Assembly: GCA_045837725.1 (NCBI GenBank)
Contig: JBEWZL010000294.1
Location: forward strand, 62,001 to 126,000
Direction of reading: 5' to 3'
DNA: 64,000 nucleotides
Source of the DNA: Vermamoeba vermiformis
Lineage: Eukaryota > Tubulinea > Echinamoebida
The notes under the pieces are model-generated. The model did no database searches. It had not been told where the DNA came from and worked only from the letters and a program-made list of their open reading frames with translations. A program made the position numbers and the translations under genes. Shown here piece after piece: positions 36,338-46,958 of the stretch (the first letter of the stretch is position 1; each line of letters begins with the position of its first letter).

Positions 36338-38010
36338 ATGCAACGCCTAATTTCGCTTGTATGCGTTTTATTGTGCTGCTGGCTCGTTTCGGCAGATCTG
36401 ACTTTGGAAGTTTTAAACACGACCTTCGCTAATCAAGTGGGAGCCAGATGGTACGTGTTTGTAGTTCTATTATTAATATCCTCCATAGTACTAAGTGATA
36501 TACAGTTTGGACGGGTCTCCTGGTTCATTCCACTTTGAGCAAGGTAAAGAAAGCGAAATAAAATTTACGATCCAAGCCTAAAATTGATTCTCTAGGTGCT
36601 GAGACTAAGAAATGGGTAATTTATGTGGAAGGTGGTGGTAGCTGCGAAACACAGAAAGATTGCACAGCTCGTTCTAAGGTAAATAAAGCTCCAGTTCGGA
36701 ATGGACCCAAAACTAACATCCATCACCTAAGACCAATCTCGGCTCATCTTTGAACCAATCATTTGTTATCACCGGTACCGACTCTGTGGTCTCAAATGAT
36801 CCTGTCGTCAATCCTGTAAGTAACTTCACTAACTTGTTGTTTTGGATGTACCTCACCTCCGTTTCAGGGTTTTTGGAACTGGACGCGCGTTCGACTCGAC
36901 TACTGCAGTGGTGACAGATGGGCTGGTACTCGTGTCAATGCCTCTACTGCCAGCTGGGGCTTTTACTTCGCTGGTCACGCCATTTTCAAAGGCATTATTG
37001 ACCGTATGTTTCAACGACCGTAGCTAACTTTAGCAGTCATTGTTAATCGTTGCATTTGTAGATTTGATTAACAAGTACCACCTCGATCAAGCTTCTGAGA
37101 TTTTGGTCCACGGAGGCAGTGCTGGTGCTTACGGTGCAATGACCAACATCGACTATATGAACGCAGTACGTGACACGTGTCATTCTTATTAATTCTTTGA
37201 ATTCGGCCTAACTCTGTATTTGCGTAGAGACTGCCGGGCCCTAAGATCTCACTTGCTATGAACTCTGGCTGGGCTGTTGACTTCTATCCTCCATGGTCCG
37301 GACCTGGTGTCGATGGTGAGACCCAAGTAGCCGTCCAATTGTACCAATCATACATCAACCAAGACTGCGCTACTGCCAATCCCAATAACTTGACCATGTG
37401 CTTCTTCCCGCGCTATGTCTTTGCGTACATTCCGAACAGAGTCTTCGTTCTCAACTCGCTGCTGGACAAGGTCGAGTTGGCCACTCTCGGCTTCCCCGAT
37501 ACTGATCTCTTCGCGCCCAATGCCAGCAACTACCTCGTTGCACTGGGAAACTACGCCAAGCTGTCCATTCTCACCGAGTACACGCGAGATCCACGTGTCG
37601 ATGGACTCTTCATCACGACCTGTCCCTATCACGGCATTGACATGGCGATTCAAGGAGTGCTGCCCAACGTTGCTGAAGCTAACTGGTACTACAGACCTAA
37701 GAACTCGAGCACGCCTGCTGTCAACTACGACAACTGTGCCATTGACTCGGTCTTGGCACTTTTGAAAGCTAACACTTCCCTCTCAAATGACTGTCCGACA
37801 CTGATGCAGCTGTGCACGAAGAATGGCAATGGCAACACGCCCAATGCTTTCGAGGCAGTGTTCAACAGCGCTGCTTCAGTCGTGAATGCATCTGACGCAC
37901 CCAGTAGCGTCACCAACGAACCGATGGATAACGCTACTGCTAGTTCTGCTAATGTTGTTAATTCTTTGAGTGTTATGGCTGTTATTATGATCGCGGCAAG
38001 CTTAGTGTAA
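36338..38010 (+). CDS. Notum/pectin acetylesterase family secreted esterase, copy 3
   Basis: Signal peptide MQRLISLVCVLLCCWLVSA, then DLTLEVLNTTFANQVGAR, closely matching copy 2. Motifs: VIYVEGGGSC, LDYCSGDRWAGTR, HGGSAGAYG (Ser), FFPRYVFAYIPNR, FITTCPYHGIDMA. The loop exon is present (TNLGSSLNQSFVITGTD...NDPVVNP). The C-terminal Ser/Ala/Asn stalk and hydrophobic tail (SLSVMAVIMIAASLV) suggest a GPI anchor. About 470 residues. Copies 2 and 3 look closer to each other at the N-terminus, while all three share the catalytic core. Expected at the cell surface or secreted; activity likely, substrate unknown. Confidence 0.85.
37171..37182. repeat. TGACACGTGTCA in an intron, Notum-like copy 3
   Basis: Perfect palindrome immediately after the GTACG donor, orthologous in position to the copies at 32943 and 35028. 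Confidence 0.8.
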
Positions 38011-38398
38011 AAGTAAATTTTTTTTTAAATTATAATTTAGAAGTCATTTACTGCAATTATAAGCGCGTTTAAAGATTCAACTATTGCTTTAGGAATAACT
38101 AAGCAACTTAATTTTCTTTATTTGTGCAGATGTGGAAAGTAAATCCGGAAACAGAGGAAAATATCCTACTTGCTTACCAATCTACGAAGCGGAGCACCGT
38201 CATAATTTAGAGAGTACCACAATATGCCATCTCTCGGTTCAAACGTGCTATCGCAGTTGCGCATTAGAAGGTCCTAGTGCCTTCGAATCAGTTCTCCACC
38301 CTGCTCGAAACTACTAGCAACACTTGCAAACATTTAAATAGCTGCTTCTTCCCGAACATTCTCATCGTCAATTAAATTCGACACCACAAACTTCCCGA
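38011..38398. other. Intergenic, no gene seen
   Basis: 3' UTR of the third esterase and promoter of the isochorismatase gene. Short open frames lack any domain. Confidence 0.5.
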
Positions 38399-38923
38399 AT
38401 GTCCACAACAACCAAAAAAGGTCTGATCGTAATCGACATCCAAAACGATTACTTTCCAGAAGGAAAATTTCCTCTTTGGAACACGGATGCAACGTTGAGC
38501 AACACTGAGGCTGCTATAAAGAAGGCCCACGAGCACCAAGTACCGGTTATCGTCGTGCAACACATCGCTAAAGGTCAAGGAGGTCCTTTCTTCAATGAAG
38601 GCACCGACGGAGCTGCCGTTCACGAACGAATCAAAGCCGCCGCCCCCGACGCACCTGTTGTCGTCAAGGAATTCGCTGACAGCTTCCATCAAACGACTTT
38701 GGATGCGACCCTCCAAAAGTTGGGAGTGACCGATCTGTTAGTCTGCGGTATGATGACCCAGAACTGCGTCACGCATACATCAATTTCAAAGGCAGCTGAG
38801 AAGTACCAGTCCGTCACTGTTTTGGCTGATTGCTGCACCTCTATCAACGAGCCCATTCACAACATTGCATTGCACGGCATGTCTACTCGCGTCGCATTGA
38901 AACCTTTCAACGAAGCCTTGTAG
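38399..38923 (+). CDS. Isochorismatase-like cysteine hydrolase
   Basis: Single-exon gene of 174 codons. The family triad is visible: Asp in GLIVIDIQNDYF, Lys in VVVKEFADSFHQT, and Cys in CGMMTQNCVTHTSISKA. The closing block is VLADCCTSINEPIHNIALHG. Members hydrolyse isochorismate, nicotinamide or N-carbamoyl amides; the substrate is not clear, although length and motifs suit the small amidase-type group. No targeting signal is seen, so it is probably cytosolic. It lacks introns in an intron-rich region, and the family is common in bacteria and fungi, so acquisition by transfer is possible but not shown. Confidence 0.9.
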   Translation: MSTTTKKGLIVIDIQNDYFPEGKFPLWNTDATLSNTEAAIKKAHEHQVPVIVVQHIAKGQGGPFFNEGTDGAAVHERIKAAAPDAPVVVKEFADSFHQTTLDATLQKLGVTDLLVCGMMTQNCVTHTSISKAAEKYQSVTVLADCCTSINEPIHNIALHGMSTRVALKPFNEAL

Positions 38924-39043
38924 AATCCAATTTTATATATTATGACGTACTTAGTTCCTCTCAGACGTCTCACTAAGTAAAGAATTCACTATTTACATAT
39001 CCACAAGTTTGATGTTTAAATTTTTCAGGCTTTTATTTCGTCT

Positions 39044-42000
39044 TTATTCCCAGTAATTATGACCAGTCTTTTGTTTCTTTCGCTTTTGCAGTTCTTCGAA
39101 TTTAGCTGCGGAATCAAAAATGTCTGTACTGCTCGAAGTTTCAATATCGCGTTTGAGGTGATTCATCGCGGCCTTATTAAAGCCAATAATATCTTTAACT
39201 CTTTGCAATTGTTTTCTCGTGTTTTCTTTCAACGAGTGCAAGGTGTCTAAGAGCGACTTGGTCGATGAGATCTGGCTGTTGTGTGTTTTCACCAAGAAAA
39301 AGATGCAACGAGCACACAACTCGATGTGCTTGCCGGCAAGAACCCATTCATTCAAGAATCGCAAAAGGTCTATAATCAGATCATTAGTAATCGCAAAAGC
39401 ACAAGCACAATTTGTGAAAGAAAAAGTTTTTCTGCAGATCCGCTGTTCATACCTGTAACTCGAGTGAACGTCAACATTAACAAGGCCTCTTCAAGCTCCG
39501 CGGAACGAATAGATCGCACGACACTGAGGACGTACTCAGAAGGTGATTGACCTTTGAGATCTTGGTGCGGTACTGGCGGTGGCAACAAGGGCTGGTTTTG
39601 TGCCTTCAATTTGGCGATTTCTTCTTTGGACTGACATTTTGACACGTGTCAAACAACATGTACCAGCGTATTTTAAATGATAGGAGTACTTACCATGCGC
39701 TTCTCGGCTTCAACAAGGGCTTGTTGATAATCCTTGGCATTTTGCAATTCTTTGCTGGCAATGGCCAAGGCCTCCATGAGCCGTTCAGCAGATTTGACGG
39801 ACTCCAAAGTCTGCACGCTAGCTTTGCCGACCTCTTCTTTCTATTGACACAAACAGCATTAGCACAAGCACTAATATAACAGCCCTAATAAAGTAATATA
39901 TCCTTGCCTCTTCCTTCTGATATCTGTCCTCGTCTTCAAGTGTCGCGTCCCACATTTCTTCGCGCTCTTGTTCGCGCTCAGAGTCCAACACCATTTGTTC
40001 GTTAGTTCGTTCCCAAAGCTAGATTTCACCGTCAGTCACGTGCTTAAGTCGTACAAGTGTCACAAATGCAACGTACCCTGATCGATCGGTCAGCAGCGCC
40101 AGTGAACAACATGTCACCCTGCGAGCTGAGTGCCATGGCCCAGACCTTGTCGTGATGTCCCTCGAGTGTGTGAATCAACTCCCACTTGTCGCCGTCCCAG
40201 TACTTGACAACACCGTCTTTGCCGCACGAGAAGAAGTAATGTGTCTGCGGCACAAACAACACTTGGGTCACGGCGTCGTCGTGTGCAAAGATAGATTTGT
40301 GACAGTCACCAAAGTCCATGCCCCAAATTTTGATGTCTTTGTCCGCGCTGCCCGTGATAATCAACGCGTTGTCGTCTGAAATGTCCAGCGAGTTGACTGG
40401 AAGCTAAAAATAGGAATTAGATCGATATTTCCTTATTTGGAAATTAAGCGTCGGTGTAGTATATACCTTATGACCAAATAAGGATAAGTAGAATTTCATC
40501 GAGTCTGCAAAGTAAATCTTGACAGTGCTGTCCAAGAGCGAGACAGCCACGTATTTGCCATCGCGACTGAACTTGGCGCACAGAACTTCAGCACTCATTT
40601 CAACAGTCTGGCTCGAGTTGATCGACAGCCGCTTGTTGCCTTTGTTTTCTTCGTCGTTGACCAGTTCAAAGTCCCACATTTTGAGGGTCTTGTCGGAACT
40701 GCCCGAAATGAATCCCGTTTGATCGGGCCTGTGCAATCACTGTTAGCCATTGACCGTGGGTGCCGAGCAGTGGTGGTACGTACTTGAGTGTGAGCGACCA
40801 GACTGGACCTGCGTGTGCATCCACGACCTCGAGACACCGCGCGGACTGCAAGTCATAGATCTCAATCTTGCCCGTCTTCGTGCCAATCACCACGTGACGG
40901 TCGCCAGGCACGAACAGACCGCAGATACCGTAACCTGATTCAATCGTACGAATACACGTGCGTGTGTTGACGTTCCAAACTTTCAGCAGATCTGCCATGA
41001 AAAAATTAGTTTTGATCGATGAGAAGATATTGCTGTATTAGGCAAGTGGACTGTATAGTATACTTACCGCGTGAAGTTGACAGCAACATCTCGTCAGCGG
41101 AGCTCAGCGCCAATGAGCGAATGTCAGCACGGTGACCAGGGGACTCTAATGAGGACAACTTTTCAAAGGCCTTATCGCCCTGTTGATACAACTCGATGGT
41201 ATTGTCGACTGAGGCCACGAGGAACTAAGCAGTCGTGAGGTCAGTTACCATATTAGGAAATATTGAGGGACGGAAAGAATGTCCAAACTGACCTCCTTGG
41301 ATTCACCCGTGTGCGGGAAACAGAATGATTGGATTTTGTGCGGCGTTCTCAGAATTCCTTTCACTGAAAATTCCTCTCTTGCAGTCAGCTCGACAGTAAT
41401 TTCTAAAAATGGATAAAATTAGTAACGAAGAAATAGTTAAAATTTTTTGTAAGCAGCTGGATCTTACCACTATCATCAGCTTCACCAGCTTGTTTTCGCT
41501 TTTCTTCTTCTTTTTTCTTTCTATTTCTCAATTTTTTGTTGATTTTTTCTTGGTCATTCACGCGATAGAATTCAATGCTCTTGCCTGTCAAAAAAATAGT
41601 TAGATCTCGTTGCTGTAACGACTTTAAGTACTATAATAATCATACCTGCTGCTTGACAAGCGATATAAGTCGAATCTGCGTTAAATCTAAGCAAAGATCC
41701 GCGTTCTTTAGCTTTTCTATCGAGATTTCCGAAATGAACCAATCTCGGCTCAGTTTCTTGCAATAAATCCTCGATGCCATTAGTATCAGTAGTAACACCG
41801 TCCATCTGTAATAATTAATTAATATTATTCATTTGGCTAGAAATAAATTCAACGATTATTTTTCCTTACCTTTTCTCCATCCGCTTTATGATCCGATCCA
41901 TTAGTAGAGGTCGACTTATTATTAATCTTAGCTTCTATCTCTTCCATAGAAGCAACTTTATACACGCGGATCCATTGATCTACAGCCACGGTAGCTAATC

Positions 42001-42968
42001 TAGTCTCATCTGCGTTGACATCAAAGCTCCAAATTTCGCTGCGGTGTCCAATGACTGTTTGTACGCAGTGTTGGGTCTGTAAGTCCCATACTTTGAGAAA
42101 AGTATCTTTCGAGGACGAGACTAGGGCTTTTGTTTGTTCCAAAAACTTCAAATCTGTAATGGCGTTCTTGTGGCCTCGAAGTCTATTCGAAATCGTTATT
42201 ATCAATGCCTTTAATTAAATATATTCCCCTCTAATATATGAACATTCAAATAAGGGCGGTTTATTGAATAAATTTTCTCGATCGCGATCCGTTATTACTT
42301 CCAATAATTTTTACACGATTATTATTGTCGTAATTATTGTATAAATAATATATAGAATAAAAATACAATAATGTGGCAATTAAAATAATGATTATTGTTT
42401 TGGATCGGATCGAGCGTTGTTAATTTAATTTTGTAATTACCTGTATAGACCAGTCTCAGCGACTATATCCCAAACAACTATATCTGTGTCTTTAGAGCCC
42501 GATGCTAATAGAGAACCAGACTTGTTGAAACATAACGCTGTAATCTCAGATCTGTGACCCTTGAAAGTCGATTTTATCTTGTTATCTGTCAAGCTCCAAA
42601 TTTTAATCGAGCCGTCAGAGTATCTAGATTATATATTATAATTAGTAAGCGTATTATTTATATTTTTAGATTTAATTATGAATTTCTGTCTCGCGATCGC
42701 GATTTGGATTTGACGCTTACCCAGCGGCTAATTGCTTCTTATTAGGACTAAGACATAGATGTGTGACTATAGATTGTTTTTTTCTATCAGGATTGTCTTC
42801 TTTCAATACTGTTTGAACAACGCCTCGCCGTATGCTCCAGATCAAGATTTGTTCCAAAGCAGCGCTAATAACTAATTTGCCGGTGCCATCGAATATAACA
42901 TTGCAAGGCAAGGTATTAATAAGACCAAAGCTGGCCTTATTCGCGTAACGCTGATAAATCTTCACCAT
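39044..42968 (-). CDS. UTP12: Utp12/WDR3, small-subunit processome WD40 protein
   Basis: Start ATG 42966-42968: MVKIYQRYANKASFGLIN, then ISAALEQILIWSIRRG. Two WD40 propellers follow, with clear repeats such as RGHKNAITDLKFLEQTKALV, SSSKDTFLKVWDLQTQHC, VIGHRSEIWSFDVNADETRL, SGSSDKTLKMWDFELV, EGHHDKVWAMALSSQGDMLF and TGAADRSIRV. The Utp12 domain forms the C-terminus: LLRFLNEWVLAGKHIELCAR, HNSQISSTKSLLDTLHSLKE and IIGFNKAAMNHLKRDIETS. Order and content match WDR3 (Dip2/Utp12), part of the UtpB complex that works in the nucleolus on early pre-rRNA for the 40S subunit. A basic insert (KRKQAGEADDSG region near 41460-41510) lies between propellers. More than twelve exons; about 950 residues. Introns carry both TGACACGTGTCA (39640) and CArG-like palindromes (40427, 41245). 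Confidence 0.92.
39640..39651. repeat. TGACACGTGTCA in a Utp12/WDR3 intron
   Basis: Perfect 12-bp palindrome, extended to TTTGACACGTGTCAAA. It is close to the 3' end of an intron of about 64 nt. Confidence 0.8.
40427..40444. promoter_or_regulatory. CArG-like palindrome in a Utp12/WDR3 intron
   Basis: ATTTCC-TTATTT-GGAAAT, with arms and spacing identical to 14528-14545. A weaker one, TTACC-ATATTA-GGAAA, is at 41245-41260 in another intron of the same gene. Confidence 0.4.
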
Positions 42969-43401
42969 TGTGTGCGATCCGACCCAAAAATATTAAAAAT
43001 GACATTACAAACAGCTGCAGGTCCATTTGAACATATAAACGTGGGTCCCAACAGGTCAATAGCTATAGTTTTATCCGACATAATCAGTGTTATAGTTCTG
43101 CAATCAAGATTCGAATGAAAGAAATTTTCGGAAAAGATCCGCCCTCGAATATCGCTAAATGACCCAATAACGAAAAATATTTAATCTTTTATATCCATTT
43201 GTTCATTTTACGGCAAAGCGGAGCTGGAGCAGTTTGCAGACTCGGAGATCTAAAGTCACGTGCCAGCGTAACAACTTTTTTAAGTTTGGGACCAATGCGG
43301 ATTTCACTCGTTAGGTTCCCGCACACATCAGTCAGCACAAGCAGTTGTACATATATATTGTTTCATGCACTTGTAAATAACTGAGGCAGATCCACCGTGC
43401 A
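42969..43401. promoter_or_regulatory. Shared divergent promoter region
   Basis: About 430 nt between the Utp12/WDR3 start (reverse) and the J-protein start (forward). No open frame of note. The promoter role is inferred from position. Confidence 0.45.
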
Positions 43402-45611
43402 ATGTCTAGCGCAAATTATTACCACGTTCTTGGCGTTGCTCAAGACGCAACTGCAGAGCAAATTAAATCAGCGTATAGGTATATATATTTCCTAGCATCA
43501 TATTCAATTTTAAACTGTTTTGATTGCGGATTTCAAAATGAATTAATTCTGTTTAATAGGAAACTAGCTGTAAAATATCACCCGGATAAAAATCCCGATG
43601 GAGAAGAAACAGTAAGCATATTTAAAAATAATAGGAATTATTTTCAGGTTATGTGACGGAGAATCTTTTTGTTTCCTTCGGATCTTCACAGCGGGAATAA
43701 TCTTGATACCATTTAAACGCCTATTAATAATACAATAATGTATATCATATTGATAAGATAATTTTAACGCGAAGGATCAACGTCTTATTGAAGTTATAAA
43801 TGTCATTTTTAGATCGCATCCAGAATTCTTTTTGTTCCGCTCATATACCGCTAAAACAATTCTTGAAATACTTAATACTAACATTCTATGTAGTTTAAGC
43901 AAATTACAAAGGCCTACAGCACGTTATCTGACCCTCGTCGGCGGATGGTGTACGATCAGTTCGGTGAAGAAGCAGCGCAGAAGCATGAACAAGCTGAGAC
44001 CGTGCAATATCAACGCGCCACTGACCAAGAAGTCTGGGGCCAATGGCTCACATTCATATTGCAGTACGCTGCCTGTTTATTTTTTGATTGGCTGTTCTCG
44101 ATCCCGCTCGAATGGTAAGTCAATTAGGAACCATGAAAATTGTATAGGGATAGTATATATACATTACAATCACTATAATTTGTCGTTAGAATAACTGCCC
44201 GTAAATATTTCGGGTCGCGTAATAAGTTTTTTAACGAGTTTTTTATCCGTGAACGAAAAATGACCCGAATTTAATCAAATACACTATCCATCATGACTTT
44301 ATTATAGATATATGACATATACTTATGAAAATACGATACTAATTAGTTTTTTCGGGATCTAGGTTGATTGCGGGCTATTACACGATTTCAGCAGCATTTA
44401 ATTCAAACACGAATCAAAAGAGCTATTTGATCATTTTATTCGGCTTGAATTTTGTGTTTTATTTCTTAATTTCGTACGAGCACCGCGCTATTATCGCCAA
44501 TTTAATGTTATTGGCTGCTGCGTTGACCAACGTCAATACTTACGTAAGTTTCGAGGCTAATAAGGTACTAATAGTGTTTATATTAACATTTGTGTATTAG
44601 AGAAAATATACTGACTCGTCATTTGGCATTTGGGTCGTTTTGGCAGGTACGATAAAAAAGCAAAATATTATTTCCTTTTATGGTAATTAACGTCATTTTA
44701 TTACTAGCCATCGAATTGTTTGTTCGAAATGTGCCGCAACGGTGGACGATCTTAGCAGTGAATGCTATGGCTTTATCCGTCCTGTCTATTGCTAACTCCG
44801 CATTTTTCTTCAAACTTTATTTCGTCATTGAGGTACGTCGCTAAATTAATCATAAAATTTTTATTAAATAATAATAATGTTATATTTGCAGCCTAAACCA
44901 TCCAAACTGCTCAAACTTGTCAGAATTGCTTGGAAACCCTTGGGCAAGTTGTTCGACTCGTTCAATTCATTTCCAATCCTGTCCTTGCTGCTCTTTGTGC
45001 CTGTTTGGATCGTGGACAGAGTGTTTGGCTTCAACATTGAATGGACAGTATTTCCTTTTTTGGGCATCGCTCAGACAGTAGTAATGTTGGTCACGGGAAA
45101 TATCAAGGGCTCGCTACTCTCAGCAGTCATTTCTGAAGTGGTCGCGGCTGTCATTTATTACTTGGTCCCGGCCTTTATCTTCCCCACACTAGTCAATAGC
45201 GTTATATATTTGTGGGTCTTGTGGGCCGTGTACTTGATCCAGTGCGTCACGAAGATTGAAGAAGCAAAAGAAAAGCTGAAAAAAGACAAAGAAAGCGGCA
45301 AAACTGACGTCTCGGAGAAAGATATTACCATAGACACTACAGTAAGCAAGAGCTACTATATTGTTTTCTTGTTTTACGTAATCTACGATCTGCTCATCCG
45401 AACGACTTACTCGGCGGAATGGTACAAACTTGGTGCGCATACAGTAGCCTGGTCGTTGCCCTTATTACCTCTATTTGTTGGATTTATTGAAGATATGTTG
45501 AGCGATTTGAAGAAGAAATCAAATGGCGAAGAATCAAACGAGAAAGAAAATAGCGGTGGATCTCGATCTACTGTCGCTGAAGATAATAATTCAACGACGA
45601 CTTCAAACTAA
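43402..45611 (+). CDS. J-domain protein with many membrane helices
   Basis: The J domain is encoded by the first three exons: SANYYHVLGVAQDATAEQIK, RKLAVKYHPDKNPDGEET (HPD present) and FKQITKAYSTLSDPRRRMVY, joined across an intron of about 280 nt. The rest is a polytopic membrane region with segments such as WLTFILQYAACLFFDWLFSI, YLIILFGLNFVFYFLISYE, ILAVNAMALSVLSIANSAFF, FPILSLLLFVPVWIVDRVFG, LLSAVISEVVAAVIYYLVP and YIVFLFYVIYDLLIRTTYSA. A cytosolic acidic/Ser tail (GGSRSTVAEDNNSTTTSN) ends the protein. J domains stimulate Hsp70 ATPase; N-terminal J plus multi-span membrane suggests an ER membrane co-chaperone with its J domain in the cytosol. The family of the membrane part is not recognised. 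Confidence 0.82.
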
Positions 45612-45757
45612 CATAAAACAACCTTTTAATTGTACACAGTTCCTATCAACATTGTTGTTTACAAGCGCAGAAATAGTTGCAAAGAATAGATCAAGGTCAA
45701 GTAAGCAAAATTTTGATTTATTTCGCTTGAATTAGTTAAAAATAATTACTACAATGT

Positions 45758-46612
45758 TTAATGATTGGCAGGCACACTGTCGTCGAAGTTAGTTGAGTAC
45801 ATAATGTCCTTGTACTGCTCCCATTCAGTCGTCAATTTGTTGAAGTGCTGCAAGAGCCATTGATGCGAATCTCCGCCAATAGGAATGTGTACGGGAGGAT
45901 TTTCTAGCGCAAGAACCTTTTCAATGGCGATGGCAAACTTGACCGGATCTCCAGGCTGTTTGTCCTTGTGCCCCGCCATGCCAGCCAAAGCTTGCTTAAC
46001 GACTTCGTAGTCTTTAATATCTTCTCCTTTCGGGAACGTAGCGTTGTCTGCTAGTTTAGTTCTGAACAGCCCAGTCTCAACGATTGTGACACGAATGCCA
46101 ATCGGAGCCACTTCCGCTGCGAGGGCCTCAGAAAAACCACTTAGTGCGTGCTTGCTAGCGCAGTAGAATGAGATGGCGGGGATGGATACCATGCCCAGTG
46201 TCGAGCTTATTTGAATAATTCTGCCGCTGCGTTGTTTGCGCATGATAGGCAGGACTGCTTGGGTCATGAACACAGCGCCAAAGAAGTTGGTGTCGAACAG
46301 TTTGCGGATCTCTTCTTCTTTGGAATTCTCGACTGCATTGGCAATAGAGAATGCAGCGTTGTTGATGAGTACGTCGATACGACCAAATTTTTCAAGCGTT
46401 TTGGTAATGGCGTTGTTGATTGAAGTTTTGTCGCTCACATCCAGCGATAAGGCAAGACCAGTTTGAGGAAATCTTCGTTCAAAATCTGCGACTTTAGACA
46501 CGTCTCTAGCTGTAGCTACTACGTGCTGTCCTACGGTCAAAAAGTGTTCTGCGAGTGAATAGCCCAGACCACTAGAGCATCCGGTAATAAGAATGACTTG
46601 CTTCGCTGACAT
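45758..46612 (-). CDS. Classical short-chain dehydrogenase/reductase, intronless
   Basis: A 284-codon single exon. Cofactor loop ITGCSSGLGYSLAEHF, NNA strand VLINNAAFSIANAVE, catalytic Ser in IIQISSTLGMVS, and YCASKHALSGFSEAL with YxxxK. An ETGLFRTKLADN segment closes the active site. The basic residues after the first strand (TARDVSKV) suggest NADP(H) preference. No membrane anchor. This is the classical SDR group that is common in bacteria and fungi, often of unknown substrate. The absence of introns contrasts with the SDR at 648-2309 and most genes here; retro-origin or transfer are possible but unproven. Confidence 0.9.
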   Translation of the reverse strand: MSAKQVILITGCSSGLGYSLAEHFLTVGQHVVATARDVSKVADFERRFPQTGLALSLDVSDKTSINNAITKTLEKFGRIDVLINNAAFSIANAVENSKEEEIRKLFDTNFFGAVFMTQAVLPIMRKQRSGRIIQISSTLGMVSIPAISFYCASKHALSGFSEALAAEVAPIGIRVTIVETGLFRTKLADNATFPKGEDIKDYEVVKQALAGMAGHKDKQPGDPVKFAIAIEKVLALENPPVHIPIGGDSHQWLLQHFNKLTTEWEQYKDIMYSTNFDDSVPANH

Positions 46613-46958
46613 TTCGATTTGTTATTTAGCTTTGTTGATTTGTTTGTTAATGAAACAATACTATTATGACTTGCATTTATATTGTACTGTCCGGCAAAAA
46701 GGATAGCAGGTTCCGTTTCACCGGTGCCAGGAGAAACGGAAAAATCACACTTGGTCAGCTTTTTTCCGAGATCTTCGGACATTCCATTTTGAACGTATTA
46801 AACATATGGCCTGCTACGTCCTATTTACAGATCAGATCAGAGAAATCGATTCTGTCGTGCCAGTTTCGCCCTAAACCTTGTATGGTACAAATTTGCTCAC
46901 CGTAAAAGCTACCGAACACCATAGTCCTAATAACAGGCGCAGGTCATGGTTTTATTTC
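46613..46958. other. Intergenic, no gene seen
   Basis: Lies between two reverse genes. It contains the SDR promoter and the LRR gene 3' UTR. Nothing else is recognised. Confidence 0.5.
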
